DNA of 54,790 nucleotides, taken from positions 1 through 54,790 of the forward strand of contig NZ_FNBZ01000013.1 in assembly GCF_900102525.1 (NCBI RefSeq). The letters are read 5' to 3'. The notes under the pieces were generated by a model, which had not been told where the DNA came from, did no database searches, and was given only the letters and a program-made list of their open reading frames with translations. The DNA is from Allobosea robiniae (GTDB lineage Bacteria; Pseudomonadota; Alphaproteobacteria; Rhizobiales; Beijerinckiaceae). The translations under genes and the position numbers were made by a program. Below, in pieces: positions 34,287 to 42,519 of the stretch (its first letter is position 1; each line of letters starts with the position of its first letter).

Positions 34287-35072
34287 ATGTTCGACGACAT
34301 CAAGGGGAAGCGCGCCGTCGTCACCGGCGCCTGCGGGGTCATCGGCCGCTGGATCGCCGAAGTGCTGCACGAGGCCGGCGCCACGCTCTGCCTGACCGAT
34401 GCGCGTAGCCAGGACCTGGAGACGCTGGCCAAGACGCTCGGCCTCTCCGGCAACAGCTTCGTCATGCCGGCCGACCTGACCAATGAGGCTTCGATCGTGG
34501 CCCTCGCCAGCGAGATCGGCCAGCGTTGGGGCGCGGCCGACATCCTCGTCAACAATGCCGGCATCTATCCGAGCGCCTTCCTGCTGGACACGACGACCGC
34601 CGAGTTCGACCGCATCCTGGGGATCAATCTCAGGGCACCCTTCATCCTGACCCGCGAGCTGGCGACCCAGATGGTGCGCAAGGGCGTGAAGGGCTCGATC
34701 ATCAACATCTCGTCGGGTGCCTCGCGCAAGATGCGGCGCACGGCCTGCGTCTACTCGATGTCCAAGACCGCGCTCGACCGGCTGACCAAGGGGTTCGGCG
34801 TCGAGCTTGCCGAATACGGCATCCGTTCCAACGCGCTGGAGCCGGGCTTCGCCGCCGGCAGCACGGTCAGCGCCCTCACCGATGCGCATATCCAGAACAC
34901 CGTCGCGCAAATCCCGCTCGGCCGGGCCTCCTCGCGCGCCGATGTCGGCAATGCCCTGCTCTATCTCGCCAGCGATGCCTCGGCCTATGTCACCGGGGCG
35001 ACGCTCACGGTCGATGGCGGCAACTCGATCGGCTCGCTCGCCGTCCATCAGGACAAGAAGCAGGCGCTCTGA
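34287..35072 (+). CDS. Short-chain dehydrogenase/reductase
   Basis: This 261-aa SDR enzyme starts at ATG 34287 behind GAAGGAAAA. The nucleotide-binding glycine motif reads TGACGVIG (TGxxGxxG, atypical for the classical TGxxxGxG), then NNAG at 89-92, S143 in NISSGAS, and the catalytic pair Y156 and K160 (YSMSK). The acidic D38 after strand 2 (CLTDARS) suggests NAD over NADP. It would oxidise or reduce an alcohol/keto group on the compound imported by this operon; the substrate is unknown. Confidence 0.9.
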   Translation: MFDDIKGKRAVVTGACGVIGRWIAEVLHEAGATLCLTDARSQDLETLAKTLGLSGNSFVMPADLTNEASIVALASEIGQRWGAADILVNNAGIYPSAFLLDTTTAEFDRILGINLRAPFILTRELATQMVRKGVKGSIINISSGASRKMRRTACVYSMSKTALDRLTKGFGVELAEYGIRSNALEPGFAAGSTVSALTDAHIQNTVAQIPLGRASSRADVGNALLYLASDASAYVTGATLTVDGGNSIGSLAVHQDKKQAL

Positions 35073-35084
35073 GGAGGTAAGACC

Positions 35085-35981
35085 ATGACCGCCCCGAACG
35101 CCGCCCGCCCCGCCTATGAATGGCCTGAGGGCAAATCGAGCGCCTTCTGCTTCACCATCGATGTCGATGCGGAAAGCCCCTATCAATGGAGCCTGCCGGA
35201 AGGCGCGCCGGTCGCACTCGGGCAGATCGAGCAAAGGCTGTTCGGCCCGCGCGTCGGCATCTGGCGCCTGCTCGACCTGCTCGATCGCTACGGCATCAAG
35301 GCGACGCTCTTCGTGCCGGGGCTGATCGCGAAGAACCATCCGGAGCTGCTGCCGGCCTTCGTCGAACGCGGCCACGAGATCGGCCTGCACGGCTATTTCC
35401 ATGAGCTCGCGACCGAAGCCGGGCCGGAGGAATTCGCCCGCGCGATGGATGAATCACTCGCGCTGTTCAAGAGCCAGGCCGGCATCGTGCCGAAAGGCTT
35501 CCGCTCGCCGGCCTGGGAGATGACACCCTTCATGCTGGAGGAGGTGAAGCGGCGCGGGCTCTATGATTCCTCGCTGATGGGCTTCGACCATCCCTACACC
35601 ATCGACGGTGTCACGCAGGTCCCGGTGCTCTGGGCCGTCGATGATGCCGTCTATTTCCGCTTCACCGGCAGCGCGCAGGACCGCGCCCCGCCTTCGGCCC
35701 AGAACGGCATCCTCGATGCCTGGCTGGACGAATGGGAGGTGCTGCATCGCGAGGGGCGGATGATGATGCTCACCGTCCATGACTGGATCTCAGGCCGCGC
35801 CGGGCGCGTGCGCATGCTGGAAAAGCTGCTCGACGTGGTGACGGCCTCGCCCGGCGTCTGGATCGCGACGGTCGGCGAGCTCGCGGCGCATCACGCGGCA
35901 AGCGCCAATGCGCAGCGCTTCAGCGTGCCGATGCGGTTGCCGCAGCCGAGCGCACCCTTGCGCTTCCGGGCCAAAGCCTGA
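35085..35981 (+). CDS. Polysaccharide-deacetylase-family (CE4/PuuE-like) amidohydrolase
   Basis: This 298-aa NodB-fold protein starts at ATG 35085 behind a strong AGGAGG. The metal triad is visible as D26/D28 in FTIDVDAE and H102/H106 in GLHGYFHE, with the RSPAW motif following. The DVDAE form belongs to the branch with allantoinase PuuE and peptidoglycan deacetylase HP0310. It has no signal peptide, so a cytoplasmic role on a small imported amide (N-acyl or N-carbamoyl removal) fits better than cell-wall modification. TGATG coupling to the GGT gene follows. Confidence 0.88.
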   Translation: MTAPNAARPAYEWPEGKSSAFCFTIDVDAESPYQWSLPEGAPVALGQIEQRLFGPRVGIWRLLDLLDRYGIKATLFVPGLIAKNHPELLPAFVERGHEIGLHGYFHELATEAGPEEFARAMDESLALFKSQAGIVPKGFRSPAWEMTPFMLEEVKRRGLYDSSLMGFDHPYTIDGVTQVPVLWAVDDAVYFRFTGSAQDRAPPSAQNGILDAWLDEWEVLHREGRMMMLTVHDWISGRAGRVRMLEKLLDVVTASPGVWIATVGELAAHHAASANAQRFSVPMRLPQPSAPLRFRAKA

Positions 35982-37525
35982 TGCAGACATTCAGCATCCG
36001 CCGCCCGGCCGTCTGCTCGCCGCACGGGCTCGTCGCCGCGCAGAACCGCCACGCGGCCGAGGCCGGCGCCGCCGTGCTCGCACGCGGCGGCAATGCGATG
36101 GATGCGGCCATCGTCACGGCGCTGGTGCTGAGCATCGTCGAGCCCTGGCTGTCCGGCGTGGGCGGCGGCGGCTTCCTGATCCATGCCGATGGCCGGACCG
36201 GCGCGCTCGACACGCTCGATTTCAACGTGCGCTCGCCGCGCGGGCTCAAGCCGGCGGACTACCCGCTGACCGATGCGGGCTCGGGCAACTGGTTCGCCTG
36301 GCCGGCCGTCGTCGGCGAGCGCAATGTGGCCGGCTACAGCGCGATCTGCGTGCCCGGCGCCATCGCCGGGTTCGCCGCCGCGCTGGAGCGCTATGGCACG
36401 ATCTCCTGGAGCGAGGCGCTGCAGCCGGCGATCGAGCATGCCGAGCGCGGGCTGGAGATCGACTGGTACGCAGCGCTTTGCATCGCGGTCGAGGTCGCCG
36501 GCCTGTCGCGCGATCCTGCGATCTCGGCGCTCCTGCTCGACAATGGCCAGCCGCCGAAGGCCGGTGCCGATACCCGCCGCTTCAAGCCGATGACGGCGAA
36601 GGCAGCGCTGTTGAAGCGATTGGCCAAGGCCGGCGCCCGCGACTTCTACGAGGGCGAAGCCGCGCAGCTGATCGCTGGTGACCTTGAAGCCGGTGGCTCC
36701 GCGATCCGCACTGACGATCTCGCCAGCTACCAGGCGATGTGGTCGCCGGCCCTGACCGGGCGCTATCGCGATCTCGACATCGCCGCCATTCCCGGCCTCA
36801 GCGGCGGCCCGACCTTCTTCGACGCAGCACGGCGCGTGGAAGCGCGCGGCCTCGAACAGGCCAGCTCGCAGGCCGATGCGGCGCTGACCTATGCCACGGC
36901 GATCCGCGAAGCCTATGCGGTGAGGCTCAACAGCATGGGCCATGCCGCGACGCCGCAGGCGGGCTGCACCTCGCATGTCAGCGTCGTCGACCGTGACGGC
37001 AACATGGTCTCGCTGACCAACACGCTGCTCTCGCGCTTCGGCTCGCGGGTGGCGTTGCCGCGGGCCGGCATCATCATGAATAACGGCATGATGTGGTTCG
37101 ACCCGCGCCCCGGCCAACCCAACAGCATGGCTCCGGGTGTCAAGCCGCTGGCCAATATGTGCCCGCTGGTGCTGAGTCGCGGCGGAAAGCCCTGGCTCGC
37201 GATCGGCGCCGCCGGCGGCCGCACGATCTTCCCGACATTGCTACAAATGATCTCCGGCATAGCCGATTTCGGGCTCTCGCTCGAAGACGTGTTTCACCGA
37301 CCGCGCATTGACGCCTCTACGCCGCGGATCAAGGTCGATGCCCGGGCGGAGCCGGACGTGGCGGCGCGGATCGCCGGGGCCTTCCCCGTCGAGATCGTCG
37401 AGGACACGCTCTATCCCGTGAATTTCTCGGTGCCCTCGGCCGTGATGCGGGCGGAGGATGGCGGCTTCCTGGGCATGGCCCATCCGACCAGCCCCTGGGC
37501 CGCGGTCGCAGCAGCCTCGGCATGA
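35981..37525 (+). CDS. Gamma-glutamyltransferase-family Ntn hydrolase, cytoplasmic form
   Basis: This 514-aa protein has the GGT large subunit start (GLVAAQNRHAAEAGAAVLARGGNAMDAAI, VGGGGFLIHAD) and the processing nucleophile T330 in AGCTSHVSVVDRDGNMVSLTNT. R84 (LDFNVRSP) is in the position of the substrate-binding Arg. Two features are unusual. There is no signal peptide, although most GGTs are periplasmic. The Ser-Ser of the usual PLSSMSPT loop reads PLANMCPL. It could therefore be a GGT-like acylase with altered specificity. It is coupled to the deacetylase upstream (TGATG) and to the ATPase downstream (ATGA). Confidence 0.9.
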   Translation: MQTFSIRRPAVCSPHGLVAAQNRHAAEAGAAVLARGGNAMDAAIVTALVLSIVEPWLSGVGGGGFLIHADGRTGALDTLDFNVRSPRGLKPADYPLTDAGSGNWFAWPAVVGERNVAGYSAICVPGAIAGFAAALERYGTISWSEALQPAIEHAERGLEIDWYAALCIAVEVAGLSRDPAISALLLDNGQPPKAGADTRRFKPMTAKAALLKRLAKAGARDFYEGEAAQLIAGDLEAGGSAIRTDDLASYQAMWSPALTGRYRDLDIAAIPGLSGGPTFFDAARRVEARGLEQASSQADAALTYATAIREAYAVRLNSMGHAATPQAGCTSHVSVVDRDGNMVSLTNTLLSRFGSRVALPRAGIIMNNGMMWFDPRPGQPNSMAPGVKPLANMCPLVLSRGGKPWLAIGAAGGRTIFPTLLQMISGIADFGLSLEDVFHRPRIDASTPRIKVDARAEPDVAARIAGAFPVEIVEDTLYPVNFSVPSAVMRAEDGGFLGMAHPTSPWAAVAAASA

Positions 37526-38502
37526 GCGAGCGCGCCAACCCGATGCTGGCGATCGAGGGCCTCACGATCGAGATCGACGGCAACCGCATCGTCGACGGCG
37601 TCTCGCTCGGCGTCGAGACCGGCCGCATCCTGGCGATCGTCGGCGAATCCGGCTGCGGCAAGAGCCTGACGGCGCTGTCCGTGCTCGGCCTTTTGCCGAA
37701 CGCCGCGCGGGTATCCGCCGGCTCGATCCGGCTCGGCGGGCGCGAGTTGACGAGGCTTTCCGAAGTGGAGCTATCGGAGGTGCGCGGCAACGATGCCGCG
37801 ATCATCTTCCAGGAGCCGGTTGCATCACTCAATCCGCTGATGCGGGTCGGCGAGCAGGTCGAGGAAGCATTGCTCCTGCATCGCGGCCTGTCGCGCGCGG
37901 CCGCGCGCGAGGAGGCCATCGCGATCATGGCACGCGTCGGCATTCCCGATCCCGCCAGGCGCGCCCGGCAATACCCGTTTGAGCTCTCCGGCGGCATGTG
38001 CCAGCGCATCATGATCGCCTCGGCCCTGATCTGCCGGCCCTCGCTGCTGATCGCCGACGAGCCGACCACGGCGCTCGACGTCACCATCCAGGCACAGATC
38101 CTCGACCTGATGCGCCGCCTGCGCGACGAGGTCGGCAGTGCTATCGTGCTGATCACCCATGACATGGGCGTGGTCGCCGATCTCGCCGACGATGTCTGCG
38201 TGATGTATGGCGGACGGATCGTCGAGAGCGGCCCGGTCGATGCCATCTTCGCCGAACCGAGCCATCCCTATACCCGCCTGCTGCTGGGCACGATCCCGAA
38301 GCTCGACGGCATCAGGAAGACGGTGCTGCGTACGATCGAGGGCATGGTGCCGCCGGCCGGCGCCTGGCCCGAAGGCTGCCGCTTCCGGACGCGCTGCCCG
38401 CTCGCCGACGAGGCCTGCGAGCAGGTTCCGCCGGCCGTCGCGGTGGGCGCTTCCCATCGCGCCGCCTGCTGGCATGTCGACCGGCTGGAGGCGATGGCAT
38501 GA
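37522..38502 (+). CDS. Opp/Dpp-type ABC transporter ATPase (DppD-like)
   Basis: This 326-aa ATPase shows Walker A GESGCGKSL, signature LSGGMCQRIMIASA, Walker B LLIADEPTTALD and switch ITHDMGVVAD, with the Cys-rich extension GCRFRTRCPLADEAC. ATG 37522 overlaps the GGT stop, and its stop overlaps the next start (ATGA). It serves the permeases encoded 3.2 kb upstream in the same operon. Confidence 0.94.
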   Translation: MSERANPMLAIEGLTIEIDGNRIVDGVSLGVETGRILAIVGESGCGKSLTALSVLGLLPNAARVSAGSIRLGGRELTRLSEVELSEVRGNDAAIIFQEPVASLNPLMRVGEQVEEALLLHRGLSRAAAREEAIAIMARVGIPDPARRARQYPFELSGGMCQRIMIASALICRPSLLIADEPTTALDVTIQAQILDLMRRLRDEVGSAIVLITHDMGVVADLADDVCVMYGGRIVESGPVDAIFAEPSHPYTRLLLGTIPKLDGIRKTVLRTIEGMVPPAGAWPEGCRFRTRCPLADEACEQVPPAVAVGASHRAACWHVDRLEAMA

Positions 38503-39482
38503 GCGAGCCGTTGCTAGAGGTACGCGACCTCAAGGTGCATTTCCCGCTGCGCGGCGGCGTCAGTACGCCGGGCGGCGTGGTCAAGGCGGTCGACGGCATC
38601 TCGCTCGACCTCCAGGCCGGCCGGACGCTGGCGCTCGTCGGCGAATCCGGCTGCGGCAAGTCGACCACCGCCTATGCCGTGGTGGGGCTGGAGCGGGCGA
38701 CGTCCGGCACGATCCGCTTCGACGGGCGCGACATCACCGCGCTCAAGGGACGCGAGCGGGCGGCGCTGGCGCAGGATATCCAGATCGTCTTCCAGGACCC
38801 GTCCTCGGCGCTCGACCCCAAGATGACGATCGCGGACAGCATCAGCGAGCCGCTCGCCATCGCCGGGCGCAGCCGCGCCGACCGCAAGGCCCGCGTCGCT
38901 GAATTGCTGGATCGCGTCGGCCTGCCCGCCGCTCTGGCCGAACGCCTGCCGAGCGCACTTTCGGGCGGGCAGCGCCAGCGCGTCGTCATCGCCCGGGCGC
39001 TCGCCCTGTCACCGCGCCTGCTCGTGCTCGACGAGCCGGTTTCGGCGCTCGACGTCTCGATCCGCTCGCAGGTGCTCAACCTGCTGCTCGAATTGCAGCG
39101 CGATCTCGGCCTGTCCTATCTTTTCATCTCGCATGACCTCTCGGTCGTTCGGCACATCGCCGACGAGGCGATGGTGCTCTATCTCGGCACTGTGGCCGAG
39201 CAGGGCCCGGTCGATGCGATCTTCGACAAGCCGCAGCACCCCTATACGAAGGCGCTGCTCTCGGCGATCCCGCTGCCGGACCCGCGTGCCCAGCGCAACC
39301 GCGAGAAGATTATCCTGAGCGGCGACCTGCCGAGCCCGCTCTCGCCGCCGGTCGGCTGCCCGTTCGTGACACGCTGCCCGGAGCGGATCGCGGTCTGCGC
39401 CGATAAGCGTTTTCCGCTCGCCAGGGGCGATGCGGGCACCGAGGCTGCCTGCGTCCATATCGGGGAGCGGGCAGCAGGCTAG
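38499..39482 (+). CDS. Opp/Dpp-type ABC transporter ATPase (DppF-like)
   Basis: This 327-aa ATPase shows Walker A GESGCGKST, signature LSGGQRQRVVIARA, Walker B LLVLDEPVSALD and switch ISHDLSVVRH, with the extension GCPFVTRCPERIAVC. It is the last gene of the GGT-linked operon. Its TAG stop overlaps the stop of the convergent epimerase gene by 4 bp, so the two transcripts must run into each other. Confidence 0.94.
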   Translation: MSEPLLEVRDLKVHFPLRGGVSTPGGVVKAVDGISLDLQAGRTLALVGESGCGKSTTAYAVVGLERATSGTIRFDGRDITALKGRERAALAQDIQIVFQDPSSALDPKMTIADSISEPLAIAGRSRADRKARVAELLDRVGLPAALAERLPSALSGGQRQRVVIARALALSPRLLVLDEPVSALDVSIRSQVLNLLLELQRDLGLSYLFISHDLSVVRHIADEAMVLYLGTVAEQGPVDAIFDKPQHPYTKALLSAIPLPDPRAQRNREKIILSGDLPSPLSPPVGCPFVTRCPERIAVCADKRFPLARGDAGTEAACVHIGERAAG

Positions 39483-40642
39483 CCGCGGACGCGCTCCCAC
39501 TCTGCCAGAGCGAGCACGAGATGATAGAGCACCCGCACCGGGATCACGGTCTGGGTGGGCGCTCCGTCCTTGGCCAACTGGTTGAACCAGAGCCCCGTTT
39601 CGGGCGCGACGAAGCAGCGGAACAGGCTGGCGAGATGCCTGTCGAGGCGCTCGGCCGCATCAGCGTCGTCCAGGAACTCGATCCGGGCGAGGAAGGCCTT
39701 GATCGCTTCGGTCTGCGGCCAGAGCAGCTTGGTCGAGGCGGTGACCTTGCCGGTGCGATCGAAAACGTCGAAGGCAGCGAGCGGACCTGCCGAGCCATCG
39801 TCGAGGCCATGCCGGATCGCGAAGCCATAGAGCCTCTCCGCCAGATCCCGAGCTTGCGTGTCTCCCGTCAGGCGCCAGTGATGCAGCAGCAGCCAGGTCC
39901 ATTCGAAATGATGGCCGGGTTCGCAGACCAGGCCAGCCGCGCCGGGAGCCGGCTTCCAGTCATCGGTGAAATACTCGCCGAGCGTGCCGGTCTCCGTATC
40001 GACCAGATGCTCGCGCGCGAGCCGGACGATCGCGCTGGCATGATCGAGCCAGCGCTTCTCGCCTGTCGCCTCTGCCAGCGCATGGAAGGCCTCGAGCAGG
40101 TGCATATGCGGGTTCTGCCGGCGCGGCAGCGTGCCCACCGTATCCTCGGCGAAACCGCCCAGCGGATGCACCATCTCGCTTTCGATGAAGCCGATCACTT
40201 CGTCGGCTATCGCGAGCGCCTGATCGTCGTGTGTCGCGCGGTAGTACCAGGCCATGGCGAACAGGACGAAGGCGAGGTCGTAGAGATCGGTCCGGGCATC
40301 GACCGGCGTGCCGTCCTCGCGGACGGAGTGCAGGAAGCGCCCCGTCCCACCCTCCCGACAGACATCGCGCAGGAAGGCGAAGCCGTGGCGGGCAGCGGCG
40401 AGCGCCTCGCTCTGCGGGTCGAGCAAATGGGCATGGCTGAAGACATAGGTCAGCCGGGCCGTGACGAGCGTCGTCCTGAGCGGGCCAAGATCGCGCGCGG
40501 GTTCGGCCGGATCGAACATCTCGACAAAACCGGCGCGGCCGGGCCGGACGGCGCGAGCGATCCAGGCCGGGATGAGGATCTCCCTGAGCCACGCTTTCGA
40601 CGGCAAGTCGGCGGCGGTTTCCAGGGCTTCTTCACGCTTCAT
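39479..40642 (-). CDS. AGE-family epimerase/isomerase (N-acylglucosamine 2-epimerase-like)
   Basis: This 387-aa protein has the alternating-helix (alpha/alpha)6-barrel pattern of the AGE family, with HLLDPQSEALAAARHGFAFL, DLYDLAFVLFAMAWYYRAT, NPHMHLLEAFHALAEATG, EPGHHFEWTWLLLHHWR and LLWPQTEAIKAFLAR; the His and Glu residues in the last three are the usual catalytic positions. Members interconvert mannose/fructose, GlcNAc/ManNAc or cellobiose epimers. The size and motifs fit the mannose-isomerase-like group best, but this is uncertain. It begins 118 bp after the Lrp-family gene on the same strand. Confidence 0.88.
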   Translation of the reverse strand: MKREEALETAADLPSKAWLREILIPAWIARAVRPGRAGFVEMFDPAEPARDLGPLRTTLVTARLTYVFSHAHLLDPQSEALAAARHGFAFLRDVCREGGTGRFLHSVREDGTPVDARTDLYDLAFVLFAMAWYYRATHDDQALAIADEVIGFIESEMVHPLGGFAEDTVGTLPRRQNPHMHLLEAFHALAEATGEKRWLDHASAIVRLAREHLVDTETGTLGEYFTDDWKPAPGAAGLVCEPGHHFEWTWLLLHHWRLTGDTQARDLAERLYGFAIRHGLDDGSAGPLAAFDVFDRTGKVTASTKLLWPQTEAIKAFLARIEFLDDADAAERLDRHLASLFRCFVAPETGLWFNQLAKDGAPTQTVIPVRVLYHLVLALAEWERVRG

Positions 40643-40760
40643 CGGACGATACCCTCGGGAGGAGAAGGACGAGAGCAGCTCTTCCTGCCGCTCACCGTGC
40701 GCTATGGCCTAGCCGATAGCCACAGCCGAGGCGCGCGTCCACATCGCCCAGTGCAGGGCG

Positions 40761-41222
40761 CTATAGCGCGCCCCGCCCGACGACTTCGCGCATCGCGATA
40801 TAGCTGTGGTATTCCGCGACATTGGGATCGTCATGGAAGACCTCCCGCGTGAAGGCGGCGTAGGCGGCCATGCTCTCGACCTGCAGATGCAGCACGAAAT
40901 CGGCGTCGCCCGTCACATAGGAGGCGTGCTTCACCTCGGGCCGTGCCTGGAGCTTGCGGGCGAAATCGCCATAGGTCCGCGAGCCCTGGATGATCGAGAC
41001 AGTGACATGCACCGTCACCGGCACGCCCATGATCTCCGGGCTGACAATCGAGACGTCCGCGGTGATGACCTTTTCCGCCCGCAGGCGCCTCAAGCGCCGC
41101 AGGACCGCGCTCTGGGACAAGCCCACACGCTCGGCCAGCACCCGCGCCGGCGTCTGGTTATCAGCCTGCATCTCTTTCAGGAGGGCGTAATCGAACGAGT
41201 CGAGATCGACTGTTTTGGCCAT
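40761..41222 (-). CDS. Lrp/AsnC-family regulator
   Basis: This 153-aa protein has an N-terminal HTH (LDSFDYALLKEMQADNQTPARVLAERVGLSQSAVLRRLRRL) and a C-terminal RAM domain (VTVHVTVSIIQGSRTYGDFARKL ... GDADFVLHLQVESMAAYAAF) that binds amino acids. ATG 41222 has AAGG five bases before it and is preferred; ATG 41234 lacks a ribosome site. It is divergent from a PLP lyase and an EamA exporter, and three palindromes lie in the shared promoter region. It probably activates or derepresses those genes in response to an amino acid. Confidence 0.93.
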   Translation of the reverse strand: MAKTVDLDSFDYALLKEMQADNQTPARVLAERVGLSQSAVLRRLRRLRAEKVITADVSIVSPEIMGVPVTVHVTVSIIQGSRTYGDFARKLQARPEVKHASYVTGDADFVLHLQVESMAAYAAFTREVFHDDPNVAEYHSYIAMREVVGRGAL

Positions 41223-41239
41223 CGAAACCTTCATGATCG

Positions 41240-41281
41240 GCGAAATTCGCTACCGGATAGCAAAAATAGGCGACTATCGCC
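41240..41281. promoter_or_regulatory. Three adjacent palindromes, candidate Lrp operator array
   Basis: In order: GCGAAATTCGC (41240-41250), GCTA-N5-TAGC (41249-41261) and GGCGACTATCGCC (41269-41281). The array lies in the 128-bp divergent promoter between the Lrp gene and the lyase. Phased multiple sites are typical for Lrp octamers. Confidence 0.6.
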
Positions 41282-41350
41282 AAGCGCCTGACTGCATGAT
41301 CTGATCCATATGCCGACCCTATCGGCGGCGACGAAACCGGAAGACGGATC

Positions 41351-42508
41351 ATGACTGCGACGAAGTGGACCAAGAGAAGCCTTGCCGCGCAGGCCATGGG
41401 CAAGATCGACCCGACCACCAAGGGCGTCGTGCCGCCGATCCATATCTCGACGACCTATATCCGGGACGAGGATAACGGCTATTCGACCGGCTTCATCTAT
41501 GGCCGGCCAGATAACGAGACGGTGCATGAAGCGCAGGCCGTGCTCGCCATGCTGGAAGAGGCCAAGGCCGGCGCGCTGCTGTTCGGCTCGGGCATGGCGG
41601 CGGCGACCGCCGTCTTCCAGGCGCTCTCGCCCGGCGACCATGTCGTCGCCTCCAAGGTGATGTACTGGGCGCTGCGCGCCTGGCTGCTCAACGAGGCGAC
41701 GCGCTGGGGCATCAAGGTCGATTTCGTCGAGACCGACGACCTCGCCGCGCTGAAGGCCGCGGTCAAGCCGGGCGCGACCAAGCTAGTCTGGATCGAGACG
41801 CCGTCGAACCCGCTCTGGACCATCACGGACATCGCCGGCGCGGCTGAGATCGCCCATGCGGCCGGTGCCAAGCTCGCCGTCGACTCGACCTGCGCCTCGC
41901 CGGTCCACACCCGCCCGCTGACGCTCGGCGCCGATATCGTCATGCATGCGGCGACCAAGGTGCTGAACGGCCATTCCGACGTCGTCGCCGGCGCGCTCTG
42001 CGCCCGCGAGGACGACGAATTCTGGAATCGGGTCAAGACGGTCCGCAAGGGTCAGGGCGGCATTCTCGGCCCGTTCGAGGCCTATCTCCTGATGCGCGGC
42101 ATGCGCACCCTGCACGTCCGGCAGGAGCGCCAGGCCGCGTCCGCGATGGCGCTGGCGCAGCGTCTCTCGGCCCATCCGCTAGTCGCGCGCGTACTCTATC
42201 CCGGCCTGCCACAGCATCCCGGCCACGACATCGCGGCGCGGCAGATGGAGAATGGCTTCGGCTTCATGCTCTCGGTGCAGGTCACCGGCGGCGAGGCGGC
42301 GGCGATCGGCACAGCGGCCCATGTCGAACTGTACAAGCGGGCGACCTCGCTCGGTGGCGTCGAAAGCCTGATCGAGCACCGCGCTTCGATCGAGGGTGCC
42401 GGCTCGCCCTGCCCGACCGACCTCCTGCGCCTCTCGACCGGCATCGAGGATGTCGATGACCTCTATGCCGATCTCGACCAGGCGCTGAAGGCTGGGCACC
42501 GCTCGTAA
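41351..42508 (+). CDS. Cys/Met-metabolism PLP-dependent lyase (cystathionine gamma-lyase/methionine gamma-lyase family)
   Basis: This 385-aa fold-type I PLP enzyme has the family blocks PPIHISTTYIRDE, YGRPDNETVHEAQAVLAMLE and GSGMAAATAVFQAL. The cofactor lysine is K203 in HAATKVLNGHSDVVAG. It eliminates or replaces the gamma or beta substituent of sulfur amino acids; the exact reaction cannot be fixed from these motifs. It is followed 12 bp later by an EamA exporter and is divergent from an Lrp regulator, a typical amino-acid-responsive degradation/export group. Confidence 0.92.
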   Translation: MTATKWTKRSLAAQAMGKIDPTTKGVVPPIHISTTYIRDEDNGYSTGFIYGRPDNETVHEAQAVLAMLEEAKAGALLFGSGMAAATAVFQALSPGDHVVASKVMYWALRAWLLNEATRWGIKVDFVETDDLAALKAAVKPGATKLVWIETPSNPLWTITDIAGAAEIAHAAGAKLAVDSTCASPVHTRPLTLGADIVMHAATKVLNGHSDVVAGALCAREDDEFWNRVKTVRKGQGGILGPFEAYLLMRGMRTLHVRQERQAASAMALAQRLSAHPLVARVLYPGLPQHPGHDIAARQMENGFGFMLSVQVTGGEAAAIGTAAHVELYKRATSLGGVESLIEHRASIEGAGSPCPTDLLRLSTGIEDVDDLYADLDQALKAGHRS

Positions 42509-42519
42509 GGCGCCGTGCC

